Assembly (NCBI GenBank): GCA_016303035.1
Contig: JAEDML010000075.1
Location: 1-6,352 of the forward strand
Reading direction: 5' to 3'
Length of the DNA: 6,352 nucleotides
Source: Clostridiaceae bacterium
GTDB taxonomy: Bacteria; Bacillota; Clostridia; Oscillospirales; Acutalibacteraceae
This document shows positions 1-6,189 of this stretch, one piece after another. The first letter of the stretch is position 1. Each line of letters begins with the position of its first letter. A model generated the notes under the pieces. The model was not told the DNA's origin and did no database searches. It saw only the letters and a list, made by a program, of their open reading frames with translations. The position numbers and the translations under genes are program-made.

Positions 1-66
1 TTCGCGTATGAAATATTCCTGTGGAATATGATGGAGCAAAGTATTAAAAGCACCGTAGTTGCCTAA
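1..66 (+). CDS. Possible 3' end of an unidentified upstream gene (partial)
   Basis: Frame 1 is open from the first base of the window to a TAA at 64-66, giving 21 residues that end ...STVVA. The other two plus-strand frames hit stops within the first 30 bases, so this could be the tail of a gene that starts outside the window. The peptide is too short to assign to a family. An open run of this length occurs easily by chance. A 7-base inverted repeat (13-19 and 23-29, 3-base loop) lies inside it and has no T-run, so it is not a convincing terminator. If the gene is real, its stop lies 40 bases before the -35 box of the alaS promoter. Confidence 0.25.
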   Translation, partial: FAYEIFLWNMMEQSIKSTVVA

Positions 67-105
67 ATTTTGCCGTTAGTTTATGCTGTAATGCATCTGC
101 CGCAG

Positions 106-134
106 TTGACAAATATTTTACTCGGGTATATAAT
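106..134 (+). promoter_or_regulatory. Consensus sigma-A promoter for the alaS operon
   Basis: A TTGACA -35 box (106-111) and a TATAAT -10 box (129-134) are separated by exactly 17 bases, so both hexamers and the spacing match the housekeeping consensus. Transcription should start near 141, leaving a leader of about 35 bases before the alaS ATG at 176. That leader is too short for a T-box riboswitch, which controls many aminoacyl-tRNA synthetase genes in Firmicutes. This suggests strong, largely constitutive expression of alaS and the two genes behind it. Confidence 0.85.
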
Positions 135-161
135 ATTCAGGTATTTTTTAACTTTATTTTT

Positions 162-166
162 AAGGA
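162..166 (+). promoter_or_regulatory. Ribosome binding site of alaS
   Basis: AAGGA lies 9 bases before the ATG at 176 in an otherwise U-rich, unstructured leader. It supports this ATG as the start. Confidence 0.75.
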
Positions 167-175
167 TGTATTTTT

Positions 176-2806
176 ATGAAATGGACCTCTCTTAACGACC
201 TGCGTGAGAAATACCTTTCGTTTTTCGAATCAAAGGGACATTTAAGGCTTAACAGCTTTTCTCTTGTGCCGAATAACGACAAATCTTTGTTGCTTATAAA
301 TTCGGGTATGGCTCCTATGAAAAAGTATTTTACGGGGGAGGTTACTCCGCCTAGCAAAAGGGTTACAACCTGCCAGAAGTGCATACGCACGCCCGACCTT
401 GAGCGTGTGGGTCATACCGCGCGCCACGGCACATATTTTGAAATGCTCGGAAATTTCTCTTTCGGCGATTATTTTAAGGAGCAGGCAATTCCGTGGGCAT
501 GGGAATTCCTTACAAAGGTGCTTGAAATACCGGAGAATTTGCTTTGGCCGTCGGTTTATGAGGAGGATGACGAGGCTTACGCTATCTGGCGCGATGTTAT
601 CGGCGTGCCCGAGGAGCATATAGTAAGGCTCGGTAAGGAAGATAATTTCTGGGAACACGGCACAGGTCCGTGCGGCCCCTGCAGTGAGATATATTTTGAC
701 CGCGGCGAAAAATACGGCTGCGGCTCGCCCGACTGCAAGCCGGGCTGTGACTGCGACCGATATATGGAAATATGGAATAATGTCTTTTCCCAGTTTAACA
801 ATATGGGCGACGGTACTTATACCGAGCTTGAGCATAAAAATATTGATACCGGAATGGGTCTTGAACGTCTTGCCTGCGTTATGCAGGGGGTAGACAATAT
901 GTTCGAGGTCGATACCGTCAGAAATATTCTTAACAAGGTATGCGAAATTTCGGGTGTCCGATACGGCGTGGATGCTAAAGCGGATATTTCAATCCGTGCG
1001 ATTACCGACCATGCAAGAGCCTCGGTATTTATGATAAGCGACGGTATTATTCCGTCCAACGAGGGAAGAGGATATGTCCTTCGCCGCCTTATCCGCCGCG
1101 CCGCACGGCATGGAAGGCTTATCGGAATTAACCGCCCGTTTTTAGCCGAACTGTGCGAAGCCGTAATAGCCGAGAACAGGGGAGCGTACACCGAGCTTGA
1201 CGAAAAGCGGGAGCTTATATTAAAGGTTATTTCCAACGAGGAAGCCAATTTTGCCAGGACCATAGACCAGGGACTCGGTATGTTAAACGAGCTGACTTCA
1301 AAGGGCGGCGTGCTTTCGGGTGATGACGCGTTCAAGCTTTATGATACCTACGGTTTTCCGCTTGACCTTACAAAGGATATACTCTCAGAACAGGGTATGA
1401 CGGTTGACGAGGAAAGATTTAAGGAGCTTATGGAAAATCAGCGCAGGCTCGCGCGATCTTCACGCAAGGCGTCCGACGGTGAAAGCTGGAAGAGCGATGA
1501 AATCAGCTTTGACAATATTCCTAAAACCGAATTTTTGGGTTATACCGAGGATTGCTGCGATTCAAATATACTTGATATTGTATGCGGCGGCGAGCACACC
1601 GCTTCTGCCGTATCGGGCGATAAGGCAGTAGTAGTGCTTGATAAGACTGTTTTCTACGGCGAGAGCGGAGGACAGGTCGGCGATACCGGAACAATCAGCC
1701 TTGACGGCGCGGTATTTAAGGTATCGGATACCAAAAAGACTTCGGGCGGAGTGTTTATGCACTTCGGAACCGTTGAGAGCGGCGAGCTTTCCGTTGGGGA
1801 TACGGTAACGGCTAAGATAGATACCGAGCGCCGAAGCGCTATACGCCGCAATCACACGGCGGCACATCTGCTTCAGGCGGGACTCAGAAGTGTTCTCGGC
1901 ACCCATGTAGAGCAGGCAGGTCAGTTGGTAAACGAAAACGCGGTGCGTTTTGACTTTACTCATTTTTCAGCGCTGACAGACAAAGAAATCTCTGAAGTAG
2001 AAAGCTTTGTAAACAGCGTTATTCTTTCGGGAATAACGGTTGAAAGCCGCGAAATGCCGATAGAAGAAGCCAAAAAGCTCGGGGCAATGGCGCTTTTCGG
2101 CGAGAAATACGGCAATGTGGTAAGGGTAGTATCTGCAGAAGACAAGTCGGTTGAATTCTGCGGAGGTACACATGTTGACAATACGGCTAAGATAGGACTT
2201 TTCAGAATTATATCCGAATCAAGCGTTGCCGCAGGCGTTAGAAGAATCGAAGCCGTAACGGGCTTCGGCGTTATAAATCTGCTTTCGCACTATAAAGAGC
2301 TTGCCGCCGAAACGGCAGCTTCCCTTAAGGCAGGAAGCATTGAGGATATAGCAAAGCGCGCCGCACAGGTAACGGCAGAGCTTAAAGAATCCGAAAAACG
2401 GATAGAGAAGCTCGAAGCGCAGATAGCTTCTTCAAAAATAAACGGTATAATGGAAAAAGCGGAAAAGGTCGGACCTTTGCGTGTAATAACCGCAAGAATC
2501 GACGGCACCGCCGCCGATGAGCTACGCAAAATGGCGGACAGCGTTAGGGCGCAAAATTCCGACGCGGTAGCCGTGTTTGCCGCGGTAAACGGCGAAAAGC
2601 TTACCTTCTGCGCCGCCTGCGGAGCAGACGCCGTAAAGCAGGGTGCGCATGCAGGCAATCTTGTAAAAGAGGTAGCATTATTAGCAGGCGGAAAGGGCGG
2701 CGGAAAGCCTGACAGCGCTATGGCAGGCGGCAGGGATATAACCAAGGCAGACGAGGCCTTAAAAGCCGCCGCCGATATTGTAAAAGCGCAGATAGGAGCA
2801 GTGTAA
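176..2806 (+). CDS. alaS: Alanine--tRNA ligase (alanyl-tRNA synthetase)
   Basis: This cytoplasmic class II synthetase charges tRNA-Ala with alanine using ATP and also removes wrongly attached Ser or Gly. At 876 residues it is full length for the bacterial family. The catalytic domain fills about the first 240 residues: motif 2 is RHGTYFEMLGNFSFGDYF (83-100), and motif 3 is GMGLERL (226-232). A cysteine-rich stretch (about 182-193) follows GPCGPCSEIYFD. The tRNA-recognition region runs to about 450. The editing domain carries the zinc-type ligands HTAAH (His560, His564) and CGGTH (Cys662, His666). A short helical, probably coiled-coil linker (about 720-760) leads to the DHHA1/C-Ala domain with its Gly-rich GGKGGGKPDSAMAGG segment (838-852). 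The start is fixed by AAGGA 9 bases upstream and by MKWTSLNDLR, which is a normal AlaRS N-terminus. It is first in an operon with the HIT and phosphoribosyltransferase genes, and all catalytic and editing motifs look intact. Confidence 0.98.
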   Translation: MKWTSLNDLREKYLSFFESKGHLRLNSFSLVPNNDKSLLLINSGMAPMKKYFTGEVTPPSKRVTTCQKCIRTPDLERVGHTARHGTYFEMLGNFSFGDYFKEQAIPWAWEFLTKVLEIPENLLWPSVYEEDDEAYAIWRDVIGVPEEHIVRLGKEDNFWEHGTGPCGPCSEIYFDRGEKYGCGSPDCKPGCDCDRYMEIWNNVFSQFNNMGDGTYTELEHKNIDTGMGLERLACVMQGVDNMFEVDTVRNILNKVCEISGVRYGVDAKADISIRAITDHARASVFMISDGIIPSNEGRGYVLRRLIRRAARHGRLIGINRPFLAELCEAVIAENRGAYTELDEKRELILKVISNEEANFARTIDQGLGMLNELTSKGGVLSGDDAFKLYDTYGFPLDLTKDILSEQGMTVDEERFKELMENQRRLARSSRKASDGESWKSDEISFDNIPKTEFLGYTEDCCDSNILDIVCGGEHTASAVSGDKAVVVLDKTVFYGESGGQVGDTGTISLDGAVFKVSDTKKTSGGVFMHFGTVESGELSVGDTVTAKIDTERRSAIRRNHTAAHLLQAGLRSVLGTHVEQAGQLVNENAVRFDFTHFSALTDKEISEVESFVNSVILSGITVESREMPIEEAKKLGAMALFGEKYGNVVRVVSAEDKSVEFCGGTHVDNTAKIGLFRIISESSVAAGVRRIEAVTGFGVINLLSHYKELAAETAASLKAGSIEDIAKRAAQVTAELKESEKRIEKLEAQIASSKINGIMEKAEKVGPLRVITARIDGTAADELRKMADSVRAQNSDAVAVFAAVNGEKLTFCAACGADAVKQGAHAGNLVKEVALLAGGKGGGKPDSAMAGGRDITKADEALKAAADIVKAQIGAV

Positions 2807-3147
2807 TGGAGGATTGTCTTTTTTGTAAAATCGCCGCAGGAGAGATTCCGAGCGAAAAGGTCTATGAAAACGAATATGTTTATGCTTTTAAAGATATAGA
2901 TCCGCAAGCGCCTTTTCATGTTATCGTAATTCCTAAAAAGCACATAAAGAGTGCCGCGGATATTACGCCTGAGAACAGCATAGAGGTTGCAAAGATTTTT
3001 GAGGCTATCTCTGAAATAGCGGCAAAGGAAAAGCTTGAAAAGGGATTTCGCGTTGTTAACAACTGCGGAAGCGATGGGGGACAGACGGTGAATCATATGC
3101 ATTTTCACCTGCTGGCACGCCGAAATTTACAGTGGCCTCCGGGCTGA
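2806..3147 (+). CDS. hinT: HIT-family (histidine triad) nucleotide-binding protein, HinT-like
   Basis: This is a small cytoplasmic protein of the Hint branch of the HIT superfamily. Characterised members hydrolyse adenosine 5'-phosphoramidates and aminoacyl-adenylates, so placement after a synthetase that makes alanyl-adenylate is suggestive; that functional link is inference. At 113 residues it has the usual length. Visible marks are the N-terminal CLFCKI (Cys4, Cys7), the FKDIDPQAPFHVIVIPKKH strand-loop region, the triad HMHFH (His97, His99, His101) and the Hint-type C-terminus WPPG. The middle His of the triad is the nucleophile in this family. Just after the triad the usual Gly-Gly is Ala-Arg here (LLARRN), a mild deviation. 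The ATG shares its A with the alaS stop (TAATG), and AGGAG at 2794-2798 lies inside alaS 7 bases upstream, so translation is probably coupled. Confidence 0.93.
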   Translation: MEDCLFCKIAAGEIPSEKVYENEYVYAFKDIDPQAPFHVIVIPKKHIKSAADITPENSIEVAKIFEAISEIAAKEKLEKGFRVVNNCGSDGGQTVNHMHFHLLARRNLQWPPG

Positions 3148-3168
3148 TGTGAAAGGAAGAAATTAAAA

Positions 3169-3711
3169 ATGTCAGAATATTACACACTTAAAATTGCAGG
3201 ACTTGAAAGAAAGCTTGAAAAGTTTCCGGTAAGCGATTCGCTTGATATTGCGGCCTTTATTATTTTCGGTGATGTTGAGCTTACAATAGCGGGTTGCAAA
3301 GAGCTGATAAACCGCGTTCCGGAGTTTGATGTCATTGTAACACCCGAAGCCAAGAGCATTCCTATTGCCTATGAAATGGCGCGCCAAACCGGTAAGCCGT
3401 ATATTATAGCGCGCAAGGGGCTTAAGGTTTATATGCGTAATCCGCTTGAGGTAAATGTAACCTCTATAACCACACAGCACGAGCAGCATCTCTTTTTGGG
3501 CGAGAGCGAGGTGCAAATGCTCCGCGGAAAGCGCGTGTTAATTGTTGACGATGTAATAAGCACAGGCGAATCGCTTGCCGCTGTAAGGGAGCTTGTAGCC
3601 GAAGCCGGCGGAAAAGAAGCTGCAGCCTGCGCCTTCCTTGCCGAGGGCGATGCCGCAGAGCGTGACGATATTATATATCTTGAAAAGCTTCCGCTGTTTT
3701 TTAAAAAATAA
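3169..3711 (+). CDS. Phosphoribosyltransferase family protein (type I, adenine-PRTase-like)
   Basis: This is a 180-residue type I phosphoribosyltransferase. It carries the PRPP-binding signature VLIVDDVISTGES at residues 123-135, with the two acidic residues and the TG turn intact. Earlier come a hydrophobic strand and loop, VIVTPEAKSIPIAYEMAR (55-72), matching the first PRPP-contact loop, and a flexible region with ARKGLKVYM (81-89). The architecture resembles adenine or xanthine phosphoribosyltransferases, which salvage bases into nucleotides using PRPP. The base specificity cannot be read from the sequence, so no gene symbol is given. The start is supported by AAAGGAAG (3152-3159) about 9 bases before ATG. 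It lies 21 bases after the HIT stop with no terminator between, so it is probably the last gene of the alaS operon. The strong hairpin at 3763-3796 follows it. Confidence 0.9.
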   Translation: MSEYYTLKIAGLERKLEKFPVSDSLDIAAFIIFGDVELTIAGCKELINRVPEFDVIVTPEAKSIPIAYEMARQTGKPYIIARKGLKVYMRNPLEVNVTSITTQHEQHLFLGESEVQMLRGKRVLIVDDVISTGESLAAVRELVAEAGGKEAAACAFLAEGDAAERDDIIYLEKLPLFFKK

Positions 3712-3762
3712 TACCGTAAAAGTTAAAAAACCTCACAAATGTGAAGTGTTCTAAATGACAGT

Positions 3763-3800
3763 AAAAGGGTGTGCAGAAATTTCTGCACACCCTTTTCGTT
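3763..3800 (+). terminator. Perfect-palindrome rho-independent terminator after the alaS operon
   Basis: Positions 3763-3779 and 3780-3796 are exact reverse complements (17 base pairs, no mismatch). The GC-rich core is GGGTGTGCAG paired with CTGCACACCC. In RNA the central AAATTT would open as a loop. An A-run leads in and a T-run (3793-3796, then CGTT) leads out, so the hairpin could terminate in either direction. It lies about 50 bases after the phosphoribosyltransferase stop. The T-tract is short and interrupted, which makes it less than ideal. Confidence 0.75.
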
Positions 3801-3840
3801 CGTTGTCCTACACCTTGACAAGTACCATATCTGTCGGCGA

Positions 3841-3871
3841 ATGACATCTTTTATTTAGCTACGATTATATT
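3841..3871 (+). promoter_or_regulatory. Possible weak promoter for the barnase/barstar-like pair
   Basis: ATGACA (3841-3846, five of six to the -35 consensus) and TATATT (3866-3871, five of six to the -10 consensus) are separated by 19 bases, longer than ideal. A perfect TTGACA at 3815-3820 has no -10 partner at 16-18 bases. Because the upstream operon appears to be terminated at 3763-3800, the pair probably needs its own promoter, and this is the best candidate seen. Confidence 0.3.
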
Positions 3872-3896
3872 GCCTGTAAAGAAAAGAGGTGATATA

Positions 3897-4103
3897 ATGA
3901 ATATGGATATTTTTGCGTATTTACTGTTGCAAATAGTTAACGGTTACAATTATCATCTTCCTCAAGAAAACAACCGTATATGGTATGAAGCAGATATAAA
4001 CTACAAAGAGGGCAAAAGAAATAGTCAACGCATTGTTTGGTCAAATGATGGTTTAATATTTGTGACATACGACCACTATAAAACATTTTATGAAATAGTA
4101 TAG
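3897..4103 (+). CDS. Truncated barnase-like ribonuclease domain (C-terminal half only)
   Basis: This is a 68-residue protein. From LP (21-22) to its last residue it aligns without gaps to residues 63-110 of barnase from Bacillus amyloliquefaciens; I count about 25 identities over the last 42 positions against the sequence as I recall it. The catalytic residues of that half are kept: WYEADINY holds Glu31 (barnase Glu73), KRNSQR holds Arg41 and Arg45 (Arg83, Arg87), and YDHYKTF holds His60 (His102). The N-terminal half, including the helices and Lys27 of barnase, is missing, and the Arg59 position appears to be Tyr19. In its place is a short hydrophobic start, MDIFAYLLLQIV (3-14). The ATG at 3897 is chosen because AGAGGTGAT (3885-3893) lies just upstream. 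An in-frame TTG at 3870 lacks such a site, and the frame is open only back to a TGA at 3816. The gene is about 32% G+C and precedes a barstar gene. RNase activity is doubtful; it may be a remnant. Confidence 0.8.
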   Translation: MNMDIFAYLLLQIVNGYNYHLPQENNRIWYEADINYKEGKRNSQRIVWSNDGLIFVTYDHYKTFYEIV

Positions 4104-4107
4104 GAGA
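4102..4107 (+). promoter_or_regulatory. Ribosome binding site of the barstar gene, overlapping the barnase-like stop
   Basis: AGGAGA overlaps the TAG stop at 4101-4103 and lies 6 bases before the ATG at 4114. This fits efficient, probably coupled translation of the inhibitor with the nuclease-like protein. Confidence 0.8.
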
Positions 4108-4113
4108 ACAAAA

Positions 4114-4404
4114 ATGGATAAAAAAACTGCAACATTGGATTTAACTGATTGCAAGTATTTAGGGGAAATGCATCAAAGAATTAAAAAAGCTTTAAATTTC
4201 CCTAATTATTACGGTGAAAATTGGGATGCTTTTTGGGATTGTATAAATGCTGATTGCGATGTGGATTTTATAACCGTAATCGGTATAAATACATTATCAA
4301 AGGAATTAAAAAAAGAAGCAGAAATTATGATTTCACTTTTGGAAGATAATAAAAAATATTGGGCAGATGTTGAGCCGCCTTTTGATTATGAAATTGTTTT
4401 ATAA
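4114..4404 (+). CDS. Barstar-family ribonuclease inhibitor
   Basis: This 96-residue acidic cytoplasmic protein belongs to the barstar family, whose members bind barnase-type ribonucleases and block their active site to protect the producing cell. The family signature is FPNYYGENWDAFWDCIN (29-45), matching LPEYYGENLDALWDCL of barstar. The residues that contact barnase are all present: Tyr32, Tyr33, Asp38, Trp41 and Asp42, equivalent to barstar Tyr29, Tyr30, Asp35, Trp38 and Asp39. MHQRIKKAL (19-27) matches the helix before the signature. Length is normal and the frame looks intact. It starts 10 bases after the barnase-like stop in the usual toxin-then-immunity order. G+C is about 30% (72 of 240 bases at 4141-4380), well below the flanking genes, suggesting acquisition by transfer. 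The intact inhibitor beside a half-length nuclease suggests selection on immunity has outlasted the toxin, or that the small protein still needs it. Confidence 0.93.
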   Translation: MDKKTATLDLTDCKYLGEMHQRIKKALNFPNYYGENWDAFWDCINADCDVDFITVIGINTLSKELKKEAEIMISLLEDNKKYWADVEPPFDYEIVL

Positions 4405-4413
4405 ACTTCAATT

Positions 4414-5400
4414 TCAATCAGCAGATATCAGTAGTTTTTTATAGCCTTTTCCGAAAAGCTCCTCGGCAAACCATACATTATCTACATTGAAGGTTTTTCC
4501 GTTTAAATAATTAAGTATTCCGGCATCGCTAGTAAAATTAAAGGTAAGACTGTAGGAATAAAGCGCCTGCTTGTTAAAGCCCCGTCTTTTGTCATCTCCA
4601 AGCTTTCCGTACTTTCCGTCTCCGAGCAGCGGATGACCGATTGACGCCATATGCGCGCGTATCTGGTGGGTGCGCCCCGTAAGCAGTTCTATTTCAAGCA
4701 GCGAAAGATTGTTTTTGCTTTCAAGCACGCGGTAACGGGTGCGTATAGTAAGTGAATTTTCGGTTTTACGGGATGTCAGAAACACTTTATTTTTGCTGCT
4801 GTTCTTTTCGAGATAACCTTCAAGCGTTGCCTCCTTAGGTCTCGGCACTCCGTGTACCACTGCAAGATAACGCTTGTCAAGCTCGCGTGTTTTGATTTTT
4901 TCACACAGTATCCTAAGCGCTTCGGCGTTTTTGGCGGCTATCACTATTCCGCCCGTGTTGCGGTCGATACGGTTTGCAAGCGCGGGCTTAAAGCTGTTTT
5001 CGGTTTCAGGGTCATACTCGCCTTTTTCATAGAGATACCGCTGTATTCTGCCTATAAGAGTGTCGTTGTATTCCTCCTTATCAGGGTGTGATAGCAGTCC
5101 CTGAGCTTTATCGGCAAGCAGTATGTTTTCATCCTCATATACAATAGACAGCCTTGACGAAGCGTTAAGAAAATCGTATTGCGGAGCAAGTAAAGCAAAG
5201 AACTCATCATTTATATAAGCGTCCACAATATCGCCCTCACAAAGCCTTGTGCTTATATCCGCACGGCGGGAATTCACCTTTATCCGCTTTGTGCGAATGT
5301 ATTTGTACATAAGCCCCTTAGGCAGTGTCGGGCAGCTCTTTGATATGAATTTGTCGAGACGCTGTCCCGCGTCATTTTTGGTGATGTTAAAGCTTTTCAT
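4414..5400 (-). CDS. RluA-family RNA pseudouridine synthase
   Basis: This enzyme isomerises uridine to pseudouridine in RNA, most likely 23S rRNA by analogy with RluC/RluD; the target site is not readable here. The 328-residue protein has an N-terminal S4-type RNA-binding region (about 10-65, RLDKFISK... KYIRTKRIKVN...GDIVDAYI). The catalytic domain starts near VYEDENILLADKAQGLLSHP (87-106). The signature is NRIDRNTGG (143-151) with the presumed catalytic Asp146; the usual His before RLD is Asn, as seen in several Firmicutes relatives. LLTGRTHQIRAHM (239-251) and HPLLGDGKYG (256-265) complete the family motifs. The reading frame extends 20 codons further upstream, but ATG with its complement ending at 5400 is preferred: GGAG lies 6 bases before it and MKSFNIT is a typical start. 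It converges on the barstar gene with only 9 bases between stops, and diverges from radC. Confidence 0.93.
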   Translation of the reverse strand: MKSFNITKNDAGQRLDKFISKSCPTLPKGLMYKYIRTKRIKVNSRRADISTRLCEGDIVDAYINDEFFALLAPQYDFLNASSRLSIVYEDENILLADKAQGLLSHPDKEEYNDTLIGRIQRYLYEKGEYDPETENSFKPALANRIDRNTGGIVIAAKNAEALRILCEKIKTRELDKRYLAVVHGVPRPKEATLEGYLEKNSSKNKVFLTSRKTENSLTIRTRYRVLESKNNLSLLEIELLTGRTHQIRAHMASIGHPLLGDGKYGKLGDDKRRGFNKQALYSYSLTFNFTSDAGILNYLNGKTFNVDNVWFAEELFGKGYKKLLISAD

Positions 5401-5418
5401 AAAAATCTCCGTTAACGC

Positions 5419-5447
5419 TTGAAAAATAGAATAAATAGTTATATAAT
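5419..5447 (+). promoter_or_regulatory. Sigma-A promoter of radC
   Basis: TTGAAA (5419-5424, five of six to consensus) and TATAAT (5442-5447, perfect) are 17 bases apart, pointing rightward. Transcription should begin near 5454, about 32 bases before the radC ATG. The promoter sits in the 85-base AT-rich gap shared with the divergent pseudouridine synthase gene. Confidence 0.75.
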
Positions 5448-5485
5448 AAAATAAAACCATATTTTGTAAAAAAGGCGATAATAAA

Positions 5486-6178
5486 ATGGCAGAAGTTTCA
5501 CACAGCGGACATAGGGAACGGGTACGGCAAAAATTCCTTACGGGAGGGATTACCGAGGCTACCTCACAGCACGAAATACTTGAAATGCTGCTGTTTTACA
5601 GCGTTCCGCGTAAAAACACCAATGAAATGGCGCATCAATTGATAGACCGTTTCGGTTCGCTTGCCGGCGTTTTGGAGGCGCGTCCTGCCGATCTTAAAAA
5701 GATAGACGGAATAGGCGACAATTCGGTTGCGCTCATTAAGCTTATTTTACCAATAGCGAACATATATTTCAATACTAAAAATAACGACCCGAAAAAATTT
5801 AACAGTATTGATGAGATTGGAAATTTTCTCGTTACAAAATATATCGGTCTGTGCGAAGAGGCGCTCTCTATAACCTGTCTTGACGGAACCGGGAAATTCG
5901 TTTCCTTTAATATTGTTGAGAGAGGGGATATTTCCTCTGTCGGGGTATCTACAAGAAGTATAATAGAGCTTGTACTTGAGAAGAATGTAAGCTGTGTTAT
6001 AATGGCGCACAATCACCCTTCGGGCATCGCGCTTCCGAGCGGGGCTGATGTTGAAATCACCCAAACCGTCAAAAACGCTCTTTCGCATATTGGCGTAAAG
6101 CTTATAGACCATATTATAATTTCGGATGACGATTTTGTATCAATGGCTCAAAGCGCAAAATACCGTGATATGTTTTAG
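5486..6178 (+). CDS. radC: RadC family protein (JAB/MPN-domain metalloprotein)
   Basis: This 230-residue protein has the usual RadC length and architecture. The N-terminus SHSGHRERVRQKFL (5-18), followed by EILEMLLFYSVPRKNTNEMA (30-49), is the Clostridia-type RadC opening. A helix-hairpin-helix element lies at LKKIDGIGDNSVALIKL (70-86). The C-terminal JAB/MPN domain carries the metal-binding signature HNHPSG...PSGAD, with His175, His177, Ser185 and Asp188 spaced as H-x-H-x7-S-x2-D. A GVSTRSIIE segment (153-161) corresponds to the conserved Arg-containing turn before it. The name RadC comes from an old DNA-repair assignment that later work questioned, and the biochemical role remains unsettled. 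The fold suggests metal-dependent hydrolase or nucleic-acid-associated activity. The start ATG follows AAAGGCGAT (5471-5479), a modest ribosome site. The gene appears monocistronic, with its own promoter and a terminator 12 bases past the stop. Confidence 0.95.
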   Translation: MAEVSHSGHRERVRQKFLTGGITEATSQHEILEMLLFYSVPRKNTNEMAHQLIDRFGSLAGVLEARPADLKKIDGIGDNSVALIKLILPIANIYFNTKNNDPKKFNSIDEIGNFLVTKYIGLCEEALSITCLDGTGKFVSFNIVERGDISSVGVSTRSIIELVLEKNVSCVIMAHNHPSGIALPSGADVEITQTVKNALSHIGVKLIDHIIISDDDFVSMAQSAKYRDMF

Positions 6179-6189
6179 GTTTAAAATTA

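Noticed and set aside
13..29. Seven-base inverted repeat with 3-base loop near the left edge
   Set aside because: It is AT-rich, has no T-run, and lies inside a possible reading frame, so it is not supported as a terminator or operator.
242..835. Long minus-strand open frame inside alaS (197 codons)
   Set aside because: It lies wholly opposite the well-supported alaS gene, has no recognisable domain and is explained by codon bias of the sense strand.
2290..3108. Minus-strand open frame of 272 codons across the alaS end and the HIT gene
   Set aside because: It is antisense to two clearly recognised genes and its low-complexity Ala/Ser-rich translation mirrors their codons.
3733..3744. Short palindrome TCACA-aa-TGTGA after the phosphoribosyltransferase
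   Set aside because: Five base pairs is too short to call an operator or terminator, and the much stronger hairpin 20 bases further on explains termination.
5401..5460. Longer N-terminus (20 extra codons) for the pseudouridine synthase
   Set aside because: The extra peptide would come from the AT-rich divergent promoter region, and the GGAG site points to the ATG at 5400.
5428..5470. Promoter for the pseudouridine synthase on the minus strand
   Set aside because: A TTTACA (complement of 5465-5470) is present, but no good -10 hexamer lies at 16-18 bases; TATAAC is 21 bases away. A promoter must exist but I cannot place it.
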